A DNA stretch of 41,446 nt, taken from the NCBI GenBank assembly GCA_940588625.1, contig CALNPU010000010.1, positions 1 through 41,446 of the forward strand, read 5' to 3'. Shown piece after piece: positions 29,441 to 39,834 of the stretch. Numbering within the stretch: position 1 is the first letter of the stretch; every line of letters begins with the position of its first letter. The notes beneath the pieces are model-generated. The model made no database searches. It was given only the letters and a program-made list of their open reading frames with translations, and was not told the DNA's origin. The stretch is from an uncultured Caballeronia sp. (GTDB lineage Bacteria > Pseudomonadota > Gammaproteobacteria > Burkholderiales > Burkholderiaceae). A program made the position numbers and the translations under genes.

Positions 29441-29860
29441 AGCTGTTGCTCAACATGCATTTACTCTTGTGGACGGCAGTTGCAAGCGCGGACGTTCGCT
29501 CGAATGGCTCGCTATCCAACGGAAGCGCGCACGCTGATCGAAGATGAGGAAAACGAACTGCTGTTCAGTGCGGTCAGCGTTTGGGAAGTGGCAATCAAAA
29601 GAACGGACTTGGCAGACCCGACTTCAAAGTCGACGCGCACTTGTTCCGCCGGGCGCTGCTGGACAACGGCTATATATTCGAGCTGGACATCAGCAGCGCG
29701 CACACGGCGACCGTCGGCAACCTGCCCGACCATCACAAAGACCCTTTCGATCGGCTATCGGCTTCTGATCGCGCAAGCGACAGTCGAGGGCATCACCTTG
29801 CTGACAAATGACGAAACGGTCGCTGAGTACAAAGCCAGCCCGATTCGCCTGGTGAAGTAG
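29437..29860 (+). pseudogene. VapC-like PIN-domain toxin, multiple frameshifts
   Basis: VapC toxins are Mg-dependent RNases of the PIN family. ATG 29437 overlaps the antitoxin stop (ATGA). MKLLLNMHLLLW matches the family start, except that the first catalytic Asp is Asn (AAC at 29452-29454). Later blocks lie in other frames: PTEARTLIEDEENELLFSAV and WEVAIK, then LGRPDFKVDAHLFRRALLDN and HHKDPFDRL, then LLIAQATVEGITLLTNDET to the stop at 29860. At least three frameshifts plus the lost catalytic residue make it dead. Confidence 0.82.
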
Positions 29861-29943
29861 CGAGCGCGTGCTGTAATCAAAAATCCCGGCAGAAGCGACC
29901 ACGCTTCAATGTTCAGCCCTGCGAGAGGGGCCAAACAAAACTG

Positions 29944-32721
29944 CTATTTCCCGAACACCCGTTTCCAAAGCCCCGTTACCGCCTCCTTCTCCGCGACCAC
30001 AACATCCGGCTCGACCCGCGCCTTCTCCATCCCGTCGAGCCTCAGCGTGTGTTGCAACTTCCGATACCGCCTGTACGCAGCCGCCACTGTTTCAGCCTCC
30101 TCGGCGCTCATCAACCCGAACCCCGCAGCCAGCCGCAACAGCGAAATATTGCCCATATTCCGCACGAACTCAGCGTCTTCGCGTGCGTGCAGCAGCACCC
30201 AGTACTGCACTATGAACTCGATATCCACCATCCCGCCGCGGTCGTGCTTCAGGTCGAATAACTTGCTGCGGTTCGGATGCCCGGCATCCACCCGCTCGCG
30301 CATCACAACAATCTCCTGCGCCGCCAACGCAGCGGCATCTCGCGGCATCGTGAGAACCTGGGCGCGGATCTCCTCGAAGCGCTCGCCAATCTCAGCATCG
30401 CCGGCGCAATACCGCGCCCGCGACAGCGCCTGATGCTCCCAGACCCATGCCGTATTCGCAGCGTCGCCCTCACGAATCTGATAACGCCGGAACGATTCCA
30501 GGCTCGTCACCAGCAAACCCGACTCGCCATTCGGACGCAGCCGCAAATCGACATCGAATAATGTGCCCGCTCCCGTTGCTGTAGTGAGCCACGTAATCAG
30601 CCGGCGAGCGAACATGGCATAGATATCACCAGCGGATTCGTCGGGGTCGTCGTGAAGGAAGATCAGGTCCAGATCCGACGCGTACCCCAGCTCCTTCCCG
30701 CCCAGCTTCCCGTAAGCAATCACAGAAAAGCGTGGCACATCGCGGTGACGCTTCGGAAACTGCGACCACACCGTTTCGATAGTGACATCGAGCAGAGCAT
30801 CAGCCAGCGTCGACAACAAGTCGCTCACGTGTTCAACAGTAAGCTTGCCGCCCAGGTCGATCAGCAGAATGCGGAAGACCTCTGCCTGATGCGCGTGCCG
30901 CAGCAGGTTCATCTGCTGCTCGGCGCCATCGGCGGCGGCAATCTGCGCGCGCAAGGATTCGCGGAATTGCGGCCAGTCGAAGGGACTCGCAATCACTTCG
31001 TCATCGAGCAATTCATCCAGAAGCTGCGGATGGCGAATCAAATACCCTGCCGCCCAACGCGACGCGCCGAGTACCGACAACACCCGCTCGAGCGCCGCCG
31101 GATATTCGGTCAGCAACGCAAGATAAGCGCCGCGGCAGCTGACGGTTTCGAGGAGGTCGAACAGCCGGGCGATAGTGTCGCCGCGCCGCTCGGGCGGCTG
31201 GATGGCCTGCGCGGCTTCGAGCGCACGTTGCGCGACGATGTCGAATCGTTCCCGGCTGCGCTCGGGCAAACCTTCATATCGTGTCGACTTCCACACGTTG
31301 TGCAAACGCGTGAGCACCGCAGTGGCATCGGTGAAACCAAGTTCTGTCATGCGTTCGACCAACTGCTCCTCGGCGCTGTCGTCGGCGAGCGCGCTGCTCC
31401 AGACCCACGATGCCGCCGAATCTTCCGCGACCGCACAACCGCTGTCGCCCTTCACCTTATCGGTGAAAATCTGGTCGAATTGATGCTCCACGCGCGCCCG
31501 GTGCGCTTCCAGCACATCCGTGAGCGCCGAGTAATCGGCGAAACCCATTGCATCGGCAAGCACCGCCCGGTCTTCCGGCACGACCGGTATGGCGTGCGTC
31601 TGCGCATCGTTTCGATACTGCAAGCGATGCTCGAGCTTGCGCAGGAACAGGTACGCATCGGTGAGTTCGCTGCACACGTTCGCCGATATCAACCCGTGCG
31701 CCGCCGCGCGATTCAGCACGGACAAGGTCGGGCGAATCCGTAGATCGGCAATCTGGCCGCCACGGATCAGTTGAAACACCTGCGTGCTGAACTCGATCTC
31801 CCGAATGCCGCCGCGGCCGAGCTTGATGTCATCGGTTTTGTCGGGACGCATCGACGCACGCCGCTGCGCTTCCTGCCGGATCTGCACATGCAGCGCACGA
31901 ATCGCGCTGATCACGCCGTAGTCGAGATACCGCCGGTAGATGAACGGCGTAGCCAGCGCGTCAAGCTGCTTCGCCAGCCGTTGCGCCGCTTCGCTTTCGC
32001 CCTCGGAGACCAGCCGCCCCTTGATCCACGCGTACCGTTCCCACTCGCGACCCTGCACGTAGAAATATTCTTCAAGCATACCGAGCCCGCACGCGAGCGG
32101 ACCCGCATCGCCGTTCGGCCGCAAACGCATGTCCACGCGAAAGACATAACCATCCTCCGTGACTTCGGCCAATGCACCTATCAGCTTGCGGCCGAGCCGC
32201 GTAAAATATTCCTGGGTCGATAACGCCGCGCGTTCGCCGCCTGCCGTGTCACCGTCTTCTTCATAGACGAAGATCAGATCAATATCCGATGACACGTTCA
32301 ACTCACGTCCACCGAGCTTTCCCATTCCCACCACACCCAGCGTCAAGCGCTGTCGGTCAGGCCCACGCGGCTCGCCGAACGTGACTTCCAGATCCGCCGA
32401 TAACACCGCGAGCGCGCGCTGGATAGTCAGCTCGGCAAGATCGGTCATAGCGCCCGTGACTTCGGCAACAGGCGCGAGGCCCGCGAGATCACGTTCCATC
32501 ACCGTGCAGAAGACCTCGATGCGCAACCGGCGAAGCGCGGTCTTGAGCGCGGCCTCATCAAGCCGGTCACTGGCCGAACACGCGTCGCACAGCGCGTTCA
32601 GCCGCGCTTCTATCCACGCGCGGCGGATCGGCACCTTCGACCATTCGGCTACGTGCGCCGGCAATTCGGGACGCGCGGCATACACGCGCGCGGCGTAGTA
32701 GGAAGCACTGGAACTCAGCAA
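29944..32721 (-). CDS. glnE: Bifunctional glutamine synthetase adenylyltransferase/adenylyl-removing enzyme
   Basis: GlnE adenylylates and deadenylylates glutamine synthetase in response to PII and glutamine. The 925-aa protein contains two nucleotidyltransferase domains: the N-terminal removase (GMGKLGGRELNVSSDIDLIF) and the C-terminal transferase (AYGKLGGKELGYASDLDLIF), each with the Gly-rich loop and DxD pair, joined by the regulatory helical region. The start is unclear. In frame there is only TTG at 32721, with a stop a few codons upstream (~32752). A plausible ATG (MTEPDLSS, 32756) is in another frame, so the first ~12 codons may carry an indel. The catalytic parts are intact. Confidence 0.93.
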   Translation of the reverse strand: MLSSSASYYAARVYAARPELPAHVAEWSKVPIRRAWIEARLNALCDACSASDRLDEAALKTALRRLRIEVFCTVMERDLAGLAPVAEVTGAMTDLAELTIQRALAVLSADLEVTFGEPRGPDRQRLTLGVVGMGKLGGRELNVSSDIDLIFVYEEDGDTAGGERAALSTQEYFTRLGRKLIGALAEVTEDGYVFRVDMRLRPNGDAGPLACGLGMLEEYFYVQGREWERYAWIKGRLVSEGESEAAQRLAKQLDALATPFIYRRYLDYGVISAIRALHVQIRQEAQRRASMRPDKTDDIKLGRGGIREIEFSTQVFQLIRGGQIADLRIRPTLSVLNRAAAHGLISANVCSELTDAYLFLRKLEHRLQYRNDAQTHAIPVVPEDRAVLADAMGFADYSALTDVLEAHRARVEHQFDQIFTDKVKGDSGCAVAEDSAASWVWSSALADDSAEEQLVERMTELGFTDATAVLTRLHNVWKSTRYEGLPERSRERFDIVAQRALEAAQAIQPPERRGDTIARLFDLLETVSCRGAYLALLTEYPAALERVLSVLGASRWAAGYLIRHPQLLDELLDDEVIASPFDWPQFRESLRAQIAAADGAEQQMNLLRHAHQAEVFRILLIDLGGKLTVEHVSDLLSTLADALLDVTIETVWSQFPKRHRDVPRFSVIAYGKLGGKELGYASDLDLIFLHDDPDESAGDIYAMFARRLITWLTTATGAGTLFDVDLRLRPNGESGLLVTSLESFRRYQIREGDAANTAWVWEHQALSRARYCAGDAEIGERFEEIRAQVLTMPRDAAALAAQEIVVMRERVDAGHPNRSKLFDLKHDRGGMVDIEFIVQYWVLLHAREDAEFVRNMGNISLLRLAAGFGLMSAEEAETVAAAYRRYRKLQHTLRLDGMEKARVEPDVVVAEKEAVTGLWKRVFGK

Positions 32722-32957
32722 AACGGCGTCGGTGATGAAAGGTCGGGCTCAGTCATTGCTCACAAAGAAAGTCTGGCAATGCACCGGGGCTTTTGCGCGA
32801 ATTGGCGCGAGGTGCGCAGAACGCCGTCCGGCGCTGCTTGGCGGCTCTTGGCGGCTGCATCGTAGCGTATTCCCGCAGTTTTTTATTTACATTGCACGCT
32901 GTGTTACATTTCAACGTCAAATCTCGAAAATCTACCATATCGCCGACCCGCTGCAGC

Positions 32958-35900
32958 ATGTCCGACCGAAAGGAACTCGCCGACCCACCTGAAGCTGTAC
33001 TCGTGAAGCTAGGTGGTCGCGCCGAGCTCGTATTCTCGCGGGTACTCAAAGTCCTTCTGGTGCTGGTTGCCGTGGTCTATTTCGCGGTCGCCGGCATCTA
33101 TCTCGCGCTGCGTTACGCCGTACTGCCTCAGCTCGATGCGTTCAGACCGCGCATCGAGCAAATGATCTCGTCGAAGATCCATGCGCAGTTGCACATCGGG
33201 CGCATCACGGCGAAATGGTCCGGCTTCGAGCCTTCATTCGATATCGACAATCTCCGGATCGACGCCGCTGACGGCACGCCGGGTCTCGCCGTACCACACG
33301 CCAGCGCCACGGTCGCGTGGCGCTCGCTGCTGGGTCCTATCCCGCTGCTCTCGAATCTCACCGTCGATGGCCCCGACGTCGTAATCTCACGCGCCGCCGA
33401 CGGGACCTTCAGCGTGGCCGGCGTGCCGATCCAGGCCAAAAACACAGGCAACGACGCGTTCATGACCTGGCTGCTGAGACAGCAAGCCATCGTGCTGCGC
33501 GACGGCACGCTGCGCTGGCACGACGGCGAGCGCAACGCGCCGGAACTCGCGCTCAAGCGTATCAAGCTAGCCATTCTCAACAACGGCCGGCATCATCGCC
33601 TGGCGTTGCAGGCGCTGCCCGACGGCGACCTGCTGCACGGGCTGCTCGATTTTCGCGCGGACTTTCGCACGCCGCGTTTCAGCGTGCCCGGCCGTCCGGC
33701 GAACTGGACGGGCCAAGCGTATCTGTCGACTGGTCCTGTCGATCTGCCCAAGCTCTCGCAATACGTGACGATGCCGTTCGCGACCTATGGCGGACGTTTC
33801 GACAACCGCATCTGGATCGACTTCGCGAGCGGCAAGCTGAAAACAGCGGGCGGCGAGCTGACCGGATCCGACATCGCGTTGCGCGTGCGCCCAACGCAGC
33901 CGCGTCTCGATGCGCCGATCACGAACTTCAACTGGAATCTCGGGCTGCAAGATGACGAATACACGCTGCACCTCGTGAACCTGCGCGCGGAACTCGGCCA
34001 GCCGCCGCTCGCGGACGGCACGCCGGTGTCGCGCCTGCTGGCCCTGCATACGCTGACCGGCCATTACCGCGCAGCAAGCCTGCAGCATGGGCAGATGTTC
34101 GGGGTAGCGGGCGATGTCGTCGATCTCGGCATCCTGGGCGAATTCTTGCGCGCGCTACCTTTGCCGTCGAAGCTGCAAAACAATCTGATCCGCTTAAACC
34201 CGCGTGGCCAGATTGCCAATTACACGCTGCAGACCGAGCGGCCCAAACTGGCGACCCACGCTCAAATGCTGGCCCAGCGCCAGACAGGCGCCGAACCGCC
34301 GATGCGCTACACGGTCAAGGGCGACTTGCACGGCGTGAGCGTGCAGGCCCAGGAACCGCCGCCGGGATTGACGATCAACAACCATCCGCGGGCCGGGATT
34401 CCCGGCGTGGAGAACCTGTGGGGCAGTATTGATGCTGATCAGGATCACGGCAGCGCGGTCATCGATACGAAAAATACGGCGATCACCGTGCCCGGCGTCT
34501 TCGATAACCCGCGCCTCGTGCTGGACCAGATCGACGGCCGCGTAACCTGGACCCTCGCAGACGCGCCCGGCAAGTTGCACAAGGCAATCATCGCGCACGT
34601 GAAGACGCTGCACGTCAGGAACGCGGACGCAGAAGCCAGTGCGACAGCGGATTACCGGAACGAAGGCGAAGGCCGCGGTTACCTCGATCTCAAGGCAAAG
34701 GCCGCGCGCCTGAATGCGACGAGCCTCGTGCACTATCTGCCGACGAGCATCAACGAAAAAGTGCGCCTGTATCTGGGCCACGCATTGCAGACCGGCATCT
34801 CGCGCAACGCCACCATCGAGATTCACGGCGACCTGACGAAATTCCCCTATTCGCGTTTCCCGGAAGCCGGCCAGTTCCGCATTGTCGCGCCTTTCTTCGG
34901 CGGCAAGTTCGAGCCAACGCCCTGTCCGCCAAAAACCATGGCGAACGGCACGCCGAATGTATGGTCGGCGTTTGACGGTATCGACGGGACGTTTCATCTT
35001 GCCGAAAACAAGCTGGGCTTCGATATTTCTCGCGGCCGTTATCTCGGCGTGAGCGTGGTCAAGACCACCGGACGTATAGAAGACCTGGGCAACCGCGAAT
35101 CGAAACTGCTGATCGATGCCGACGCGCACGGCCCCATCACCGACATGCTTCATTACGTGGAAAACAGCTCGCTCGGCTCGCTCTCCCACCACGTGGCAAC
35201 GAAGATCCATGCAACCGGTAACGCCGCGCTGGCGCTGCAACTGGAGATTCCGCGGGTCGCGCCGCCGCCCGGCATGCGGGCGCATGTGGGCTACAAAGGC
35301 GCGCTCACGTTCAACGGCAACGATCTCGCGTACGGCACGTTTCCGCCGCTGTCGAATCTCAAGGGGCGGGCGCGATTCGGCGAAAAAACCGCATCGCTCG
35401 ATGGCCTGACGGCGAAATTTCTTGGTGGCGACGTGCGCGGTACCGGTGGCGTGAAACCCGACGGCAGTTATGCCTTCGATGTAAACGGCCGCATAGGCGC
35501 CGACGCCGCCCAGAGCCTGAACGCGCATGACCAGGCGCAGGCAGCGCAGATCCTTAAGCACATCAGCGGCACCGCGCCTTACGACCTGCGTGTGCGCGGC
35601 GAGAAAAACACGTTGCCGCAAATCGAGGCGAACTCCGACCTGACCGGCCTCGGCCTGGATTTCCCGGCGCCCTTCAACAAGAGCGAGGGCACGCCCATAC
35701 CCTTCGCGTTTACGTTCAAGCCGATCACCGAATCGACAGAAGAGCACGACGCGAGATTCATGCTCGGGCCGGTCAATGCGCGCTACCTGCTCAAGCAGAC
35801 GGGCAAGGAAGCGCCGACGGTGAAGCGTGGTGCTATCGGCGTGAACAAGCTGGCCGATCTGCCGGCGCAAGGCGTGTCGGCGGCCGTGGATATCGACGAA

Positions 35901-37151
35901 CTCGACGCCGATGCGTGGCGCAAGCTGATCACTGAATTGGGCCCGATGCCGCAACCGGATCCGAAGACGCAATCCCAAGTGGTGAAGCAGTTCCTGCCGA
36001 GCCGCTTCGCGCTGCATTTCGCCACGATCAAGCTGCTCGACCGGCGCTGGGAAGATGTGACGATCGGCGCAAATCTGGGCGATGACCGCAAGTGGCAGGC
36101 GAACATTGCGTCGGATCAGGTCACGGGCAATGCGCAATGGCTGCCGGGCGCGACGAAGGGCAGTCCGGGTGCGTTGCAGGCGCGGTTCACGAAGGTCGTG
36201 ATTCCGGGGAAGGAAGAAACCGATCTGGTCGGACAGATGATCCGCAAGCCGCCGGCCAACATGCCGTCCATCGACCTGATCGTGAACGAACTCGTGGTGC
36301 GCTGGCGCACGCTTGGACGTCTCGAAGTCGACGCACACAACGACGTGGAAGACAACGTGCCGGTCTGGCATCTGGACAAGCTGGAGCTGAGCAACCCGGA
36401 TGCGAAGCTTTCCGCAACAGCCAACTGGCACACGATCAGCGGCCCGGTTGGTTTTCCGGCCGACGCCGACGACAACGCCCCTCGCCGCACAGCACTCGAT
36501 TTCAAGCTGGACATCATGGACGCCGGAGCGCTGGTCGAACGGCTTGGCCTGCCGCGCACGGTGAAAGGCGGCAAAGGCACGGTGACGGGCCAGCTTGGCT
36601 GGGACGGTAGCCCGGTCGCTGTCGACCTGCGCACGCTCAACGGCAAGCTGAACGCCGACTTGCAGCACGGTCAGATTCTCAAGGTCAACCCAGGCGCGGC
36701 CAAGCTGCTCGGCGTGCTCAGCCTGCAAAGCCTCGCCCACTTCCTCACGCTGAATTTCCAGGATGTGGTCGGCAAGGGACTGCCGTTTGAAAAAATCACC
36801 GGCTCGGGCACGGTTCAGAACGGTATCGACCGCACCAACGACTTCACGATGATCACGGCGCCTGCACACGTGGAACTGAAAGGACTGGTCGACCTGCCGA
36901 AGAAAACGCAGGACCTGCACGCCAAGGTGATCCCGACCATCAGCGCAAGCGCCGTCGCGCTGGGCGCAGCCGTGATCAATCCTTTGCTGGGACCCGGCAC
37001 GCTGGTGGCCGACCTGCTGCTCTCGAAGTCGATCAGCAAGGCGTTCACCATTGACTATTCCATTACCGGACCGTGGTCGAAACCCGTTATCCAGCGGGTG
37101 AAAGGCGATCAGGGTAAGATCGAAATTCCGGCTACAACCGTGCCCAACTGA
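32958..37151 (+). CDS. yhdP: YhdP family AsmA-like envelope protein
   Basis: The 1397-aa protein has a short cytoplasmic N-terminus, one membrane helix at residues ~27-50 (VLKVLLVLVAVVYFAVAGIY) and a huge periplasmic part with the YhdP/DUF3971 region and AsmA-like C-terminus (GRLEVDAHN, VKGGKGTVTGQLGWDG, GKLNADLQHGQILKVNPGA). AsmA-like proteins of this class are implicated in moving phospholipids between inner and outer membranes. ATG 32958 (MSDRKELADPP) is chosen; the frame is open farther up but without conservation. Upstream of tldD, as in many proteobacteria. Intact. Confidence 0.9.
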   Translation: MSDRKELADPPEAVLVKLGGRAELVFSRVLKVLLVLVAVVYFAVAGIYLALRYAVLPQLDAFRPRIEQMISSKIHAQLHIGRITAKWSGFEPSFDIDNLRIDAADGTPGLAVPHASATVAWRSLLGPIPLLSNLTVDGPDVVISRAADGTFSVAGVPIQAKNTGNDAFMTWLLRQQAIVLRDGTLRWHDGERNAPELALKRIKLAILNNGRHHRLALQALPDGDLLHGLLDFRADFRTPRFSVPGRPANWTGQAYLSTGPVDLPKLSQYVTMPFATYGGRFDNRIWIDFASGKLKTAGGELTGSDIALRVRPTQPRLDAPITNFNWNLGLQDDEYTLHLVNLRAELGQPPLADGTPVSRLLALHTLTGHYRAASLQHGQMFGVAGDVVDLGILGEFLRALPLPSKLQNNLIRLNPRGQIANYTLQTERPKLATHAQMLAQRQTGAEPPMRYTVKGDLHGVSVQAQEPPPGLTINNHPRAGIPGVENLWGSIDADQDHGSAVIDTKNTAITVPGVFDNPRLVLDQIDGRVTWTLADAPGKLHKAIIAHVKTLHVRNADAEASATADYRNEGEGRGYLDLKAKAARLNATSLVHYLPTSINEKVRLYLGHALQTGISRNATIEIHGDLTKFPYSRFPEAGQFRIVAPFFGGKFEPTPCPPKTMANGTPNVWSAFDGIDGTFHLAENKLGFDISRGRYLGVSVVKTTGRIEDLGNRESKLLIDADAHGPITDMLHYVENSSLGSLSHHVATKIHATGNAALALQLEIPRVAPPPGMRAHVGYKGALTFNGNDLAYGTFPPLSNLKGRARFGEKTASLDGLTAKFLGGDVRGTGGVKPDGSYAFDVNGRIGADAAQSLNAHDQAQAAQILKHISGTAPYDLRVRGEKNTLPQIEANSDLTGLGLDFPAPFNKSEGTPIPFAFTFKPITESTEEHDARFMLGPVNARYLLKQTGKEAPTVKRGAIGVNKLADLPAQGVSAAVDIDELDADAWRKLITELGPMPQPDPKTQSQVVKQFLPSRFALHFATIKLLDRRWEDVTIGANLGDDRKWQANIASDQVTGNAQWLPGATKGSPGALQARFTKVVIPGKEETDLVGQMIRKPPANMPSIDLIVNELVVRWRTLGRLEVDAHNDVEDNVPVWHLDKLELSNPDAKLSATANWHTISGPVGFPADADDNAPRRTALDFKLDIMDAGALVERLGLPRTVKGGKGTVTGQLGWDGSPVAVDLRTLNGKLNADLQHGQILKVNPGAAKLLGVLSLQSLAHFLTLNFQDVVGKGLPFEKITGSGTVQNGIDRTNDFTMITAPAHVELKGLVDLPKKTQDLHAKVIPTISASAVALGAAVINPLLGPGTLVADLLLSKSISKAFTIDYSITGPWSKPVIQRVKGDQGKIEIPATTVPN

Positions 37152-37259
37152 GCGTCTAATGGCGTTCCGGTAAAGGGCTACTGGCTGGCGGCAAGCGGAT
37201 TCGATCACGATTCCGGTCACGATCCGGTCATCATCGCGCCCCTTTTTTAGCAGACTGAC

Positions 37260-38093
37260 ATGAGCGAAAGATCAAGCGAAGGTACCCCTGGCACGTCCCG
37301 CGTAGCCGCGCTGCAAATGGTGAGTGCGCCGGATCGCGAGCGCAATATCGCGGAAGCCGGCCGGCTGATTGCCGAAGCCGCGCGAGGCGGCGCGCAGCTT
37401 GTGCTGCTGCCCGAATATTTCTGCTACATGGGCTTCAAGGACACGGACAAGTTCGCGATCCGCGAGACGCCCGGCCATGGTCCGATCCAGCAGTTCCTGG
37501 CAGACGCAGCGCGTGAACATCGCGTGTGGGTGATCGGCGGGACCTTGCCGCTGGAGTCTTCTGAAGCGGCGCGCGTGCTCAATACAACGCTCGTTTTCGA
37601 TCCGGCCGGCAAACAGGTCGCCCGCTACGACAAGATTCATCTTTTCAATTTCGAAAAAGGCACGGAATCCTTCGACGAAGCCCGCACGATCTGTCCGGGA
37701 AGCGAAGTGCGTACGTTTGATGCGCCATTCGGACGCGTCGGGTTGTCGGTGTGCTACGACTTGCGCTTTCCCGAGCTGTACCGGAAAATGGGCGACTGCG
37801 CCTTGATGGTGGTGCCGTCCGCGTTCACGTACACGACCGGCGAGGCCCACTGGGAAACGCTGCTCAAGGCGCGTGCAGTGGAAAACCAATGCTACGTGCT
37901 GGCTGCCGCGCAAGGCGGCAAACACGAAAACGGCCGCCGGACCTGGGGGCACACCATGCTGATCGACCCGTGGGGCAAAGTTGTGGCCGTGCTGGCGGAA
38001 GGCGCGGGCGTAGTGGCCGGAACAATTGATCCCGAAAGCATTGCATCGGTCCGGCAAAGCCTGCCGGCTTATCGCCATCGCGTATTGGGTTAG
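37260..38093 (+). CDS. Nitrilase-superfamily amidohydrolase (Nit1/deaminated-glutathione-amidase type)
   Basis: The 277-aa cytoplasmic amidase has the Glu-Lys-Cys triad of the nitrilase superfamily: Glu in LLPEYFCY (~residue 50), Lys in YDKIHLFNF (~123) and Cys in SVCYDLRFPELYR (~164). The latter strings are characteristic of the Nit/YbeM branch that hydrolyses deaminated glutathione and related omega-amides; the precise substrate is inferred from the branch. It lies between yhdP and tldD and probably shares their operon. Intact. Confidence 0.9.
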   Translation: MSERSSEGTPGTSRVAALQMVSAPDRERNIAEAGRLIAEAARGGAQLVLLPEYFCYMGFKDTDKFAIRETPGHGPIQQFLADAAREHRVWVIGGTLPLESSEAARVLNTTLVFDPAGKQVARYDKIHLFNFEKGTESFDEARTICPGSEVRTFDAPFGRVGLSVCYDLRFPELYRKMGDCALMVVPSAFTYTTGEAHWETLLKARAVENQCYVLAAAQGGKHENGRRTWGHTMLIDPWGKVVAVLAEGAGVVAGTIDPESIASVRQSLPAYRHRVLG

Positions 38094-38203
38094 GGTTAGC
38101 TTGTTTTTACGGAGCCCACCTCCATCTGGTCAGGATGTCGCACGAATATCCAGACGTTAGAATGCTTTTAATCCCCATAGACTGACTTCGCCACAGGCAA
38201 CGA

Positions 38204-39670
38204 ATGAACATCATCGAACCCGGCATCCGAAATCTCGCCACCGCGAAAGAGATCCTGCTGACGCCCTACGGCCTCGACGAATCCACGATTACGCGCACGC
38301 TGGCAGAGATCTTCACGCACCGCGTGGACTACGCGGATCTCTATTTCCAGTCCACGCGCAGCGAGGCGTGGAGCCTGGAAGAAGGCATCGTCAAATCGGG
38401 CAGCTTCAGCATCGACCAGGGTGTCGGTGTGCGCGTCGTGTCGGGTGACCGGACCGCGTTTGCCTATTCGGACGACTTGTCGCCGGAATCCATCCGTCAG
38501 GCGGCTATTGCCACGCGCGCCATTGCGAAGGCCGGCGGAGGCAAGCACAAGATCAAGTCGGCCAGTTCGCTGACCGGCGTGTTCGGTCGCGACCTGTACC
38601 TGCCGTCCGATCCGCTCACGTCGCTCGACGTCACCGCAAAGGTGAAGCTGCTCGAACGCGTGGAGAAGATGGCGCGTGGCCGCGATCCGCGCATCGTCCA
38701 GGTCATGGCGGGTCTGGCGGGAGAATACGACGTCGTGCTGGTTGCGCGCAGCGACGGCGCGCTGGCTGCCGACATCCGGCCGCTCGTGCGCGTGTCCGTG
38801 ACGGTGATCGCCGAAAAGGACGGCCGTCGTGAAATGGGCAGCGGCGGTGGCGGCGGACGTTACGACTACGCCTATTTCACCAACGAAGTCCTGTCCCACT
38901 ACGTCGATCAGGCCGTGCACGCCGTGCTCGTCAATCTCGACGCGCGTCCGGCGCCCGCCGGTGCAATGACCGTCGTGCTCGGACCGGGCTGGCCCGGCGT
39001 GCTGCTGCACGAAGCGATCGGCCACGGGCTGGAAGGTGACTTCAACCGCAAGGGCTCATCGGCGTTTGCTGGGCGTATAGGCGAGCAGGTGGCGGCGAAG
39101 GACGTGACAGTCGTCGACGACGGCACGCTGCCGAACCGGCGCGGCTCGTTGAATATCGACGACGAAGGCAATCCTACGCAATGCACGACCTTGATCGAGG
39201 ACGGCATTCTCAGGGGCTACATTCAGGATTCGCTGAATGCACGTCTCATGAAGATGCCGGTGACGGGCAACGCTCGGCGCGAGTCGTACGCCGCTCTGCC
39301 CATGCCGCGCATGACCAACACGTACATGCTCAACGGTGACAAGGATCCGGGTGAAATCCTGGCATCGGTGAAAAACGGCTTGTACGCAGTAAATTTCGGC
39401 GGCGGCCAGGTCGACATCACTAACGGCAAGTTCGTGTTCTCGGCGTTCGAGGCGTACATGATCGAGAACGGCAAGATCACGTATCCGGTGAAGGGCGCAA
39501 CGTTGATTGGCAGCGGCCCGGAATCGCTCAAGTACGTGACCATGATCGGCAATGACATGACGCTCGACGGCGGCGTGGGCGTGTGCGGCAAGGAAGGCCA
39601 GAGCGTGCCGGTGGGGGTTGGCCAGCCGACCTTGCGGATTGAAAAGATGACGGTGGGCGGCACGGTTTGA
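38204..39670 (+). CDS. tldD: Metalloprotease TldD
   Basis: TldD with TldE/PmbA forms a zinc protease that trims unstructured peptides and modified peptides such as microcins. The 488-aa protein has the N-terminal TldD/PmbA domain and the metal site HEAIGHGLEGD (~residue 268; HExxxH). Family strings DDGTLPNRRGSLNIDDEGN, GNARRESYAALPMPRMTN and NGKFVFSAFEAYMIENG follow. Normal length, start ATG 38204. pmbA is not in the window. Confidence 0.95.
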   Translation: MNIIEPGIRNLATAKEILLTPYGLDESTITRTLAEIFTHRVDYADLYFQSTRSEAWSLEEGIVKSGSFSIDQGVGVRVVSGDRTAFAYSDDLSPESIRQAAIATRAIAKAGGGKHKIKSASSLTGVFGRDLYLPSDPLTSLDVTAKVKLLERVEKMARGRDPRIVQVMAGLAGEYDVVLVARSDGALAADIRPLVRVSVTVIAEKDGRREMGSGGGGGRYDYAYFTNEVLSHYVDQAVHAVLVNLDARPAPAGAMTVVLGPGWPGVLLHEAIGHGLEGDFNRKGSSAFAGRIGEQVAAKDVTVVDDGTLPNRRGSLNIDDEGNPTQCTTLIEDGILRGYIQDSLNARLMKMPVTGNARRESYAALPMPRMTNTYMLNGDKDPGEILASVKNGLYAVNFGGGQVDITNGKFVFSAFEAYMIENGKITYPVKGATLIGSGPESLKYVTMIGNDMTLDGGVGVCGKEGQSVPVGVGQPTLRIEKMTVGGTV

Positions 39671-39769
39671 GCGTGTAGTCCGCCATTTGACCCGTGATTT
39701 TCCCGCGCCGCGCTTCGTAGAGCTTTCGAGCGCGTCATGCGGGAAATCCGCATTTTAGCGGCTGACAAC

Positions 39770-39798
39770 TTGCCAACCGCGCGTGTTTAAGGTTATAA
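39770..39798 (+). promoter_or_regulatory. Sigma-70-type promoter of the aroG leader
   Basis: TTGCCA (39770-39775) and TTATAA (39793-39798) are separated by exactly 17 bases. Transcription would begin near 39805, about 30 bases ahead of the leader peptide ATG at 39835. An in-frame ATG at 39805 would then be nearly leaderless. Confidence 0.6.
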
Positions 39799-39834
39799 AA
39801 TCAGATGTTCAATTTTTACCAAACGGAAACCATC

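Noticed and set aside
34194..37220. 1008-codon open frame on the minus strand opposite yhdP
   Set aside because: Arg/His/Gln/Val-rich composition typical of an antisense shadow. yhdP on the plus strand has a start, a membrane helix and family motifs.
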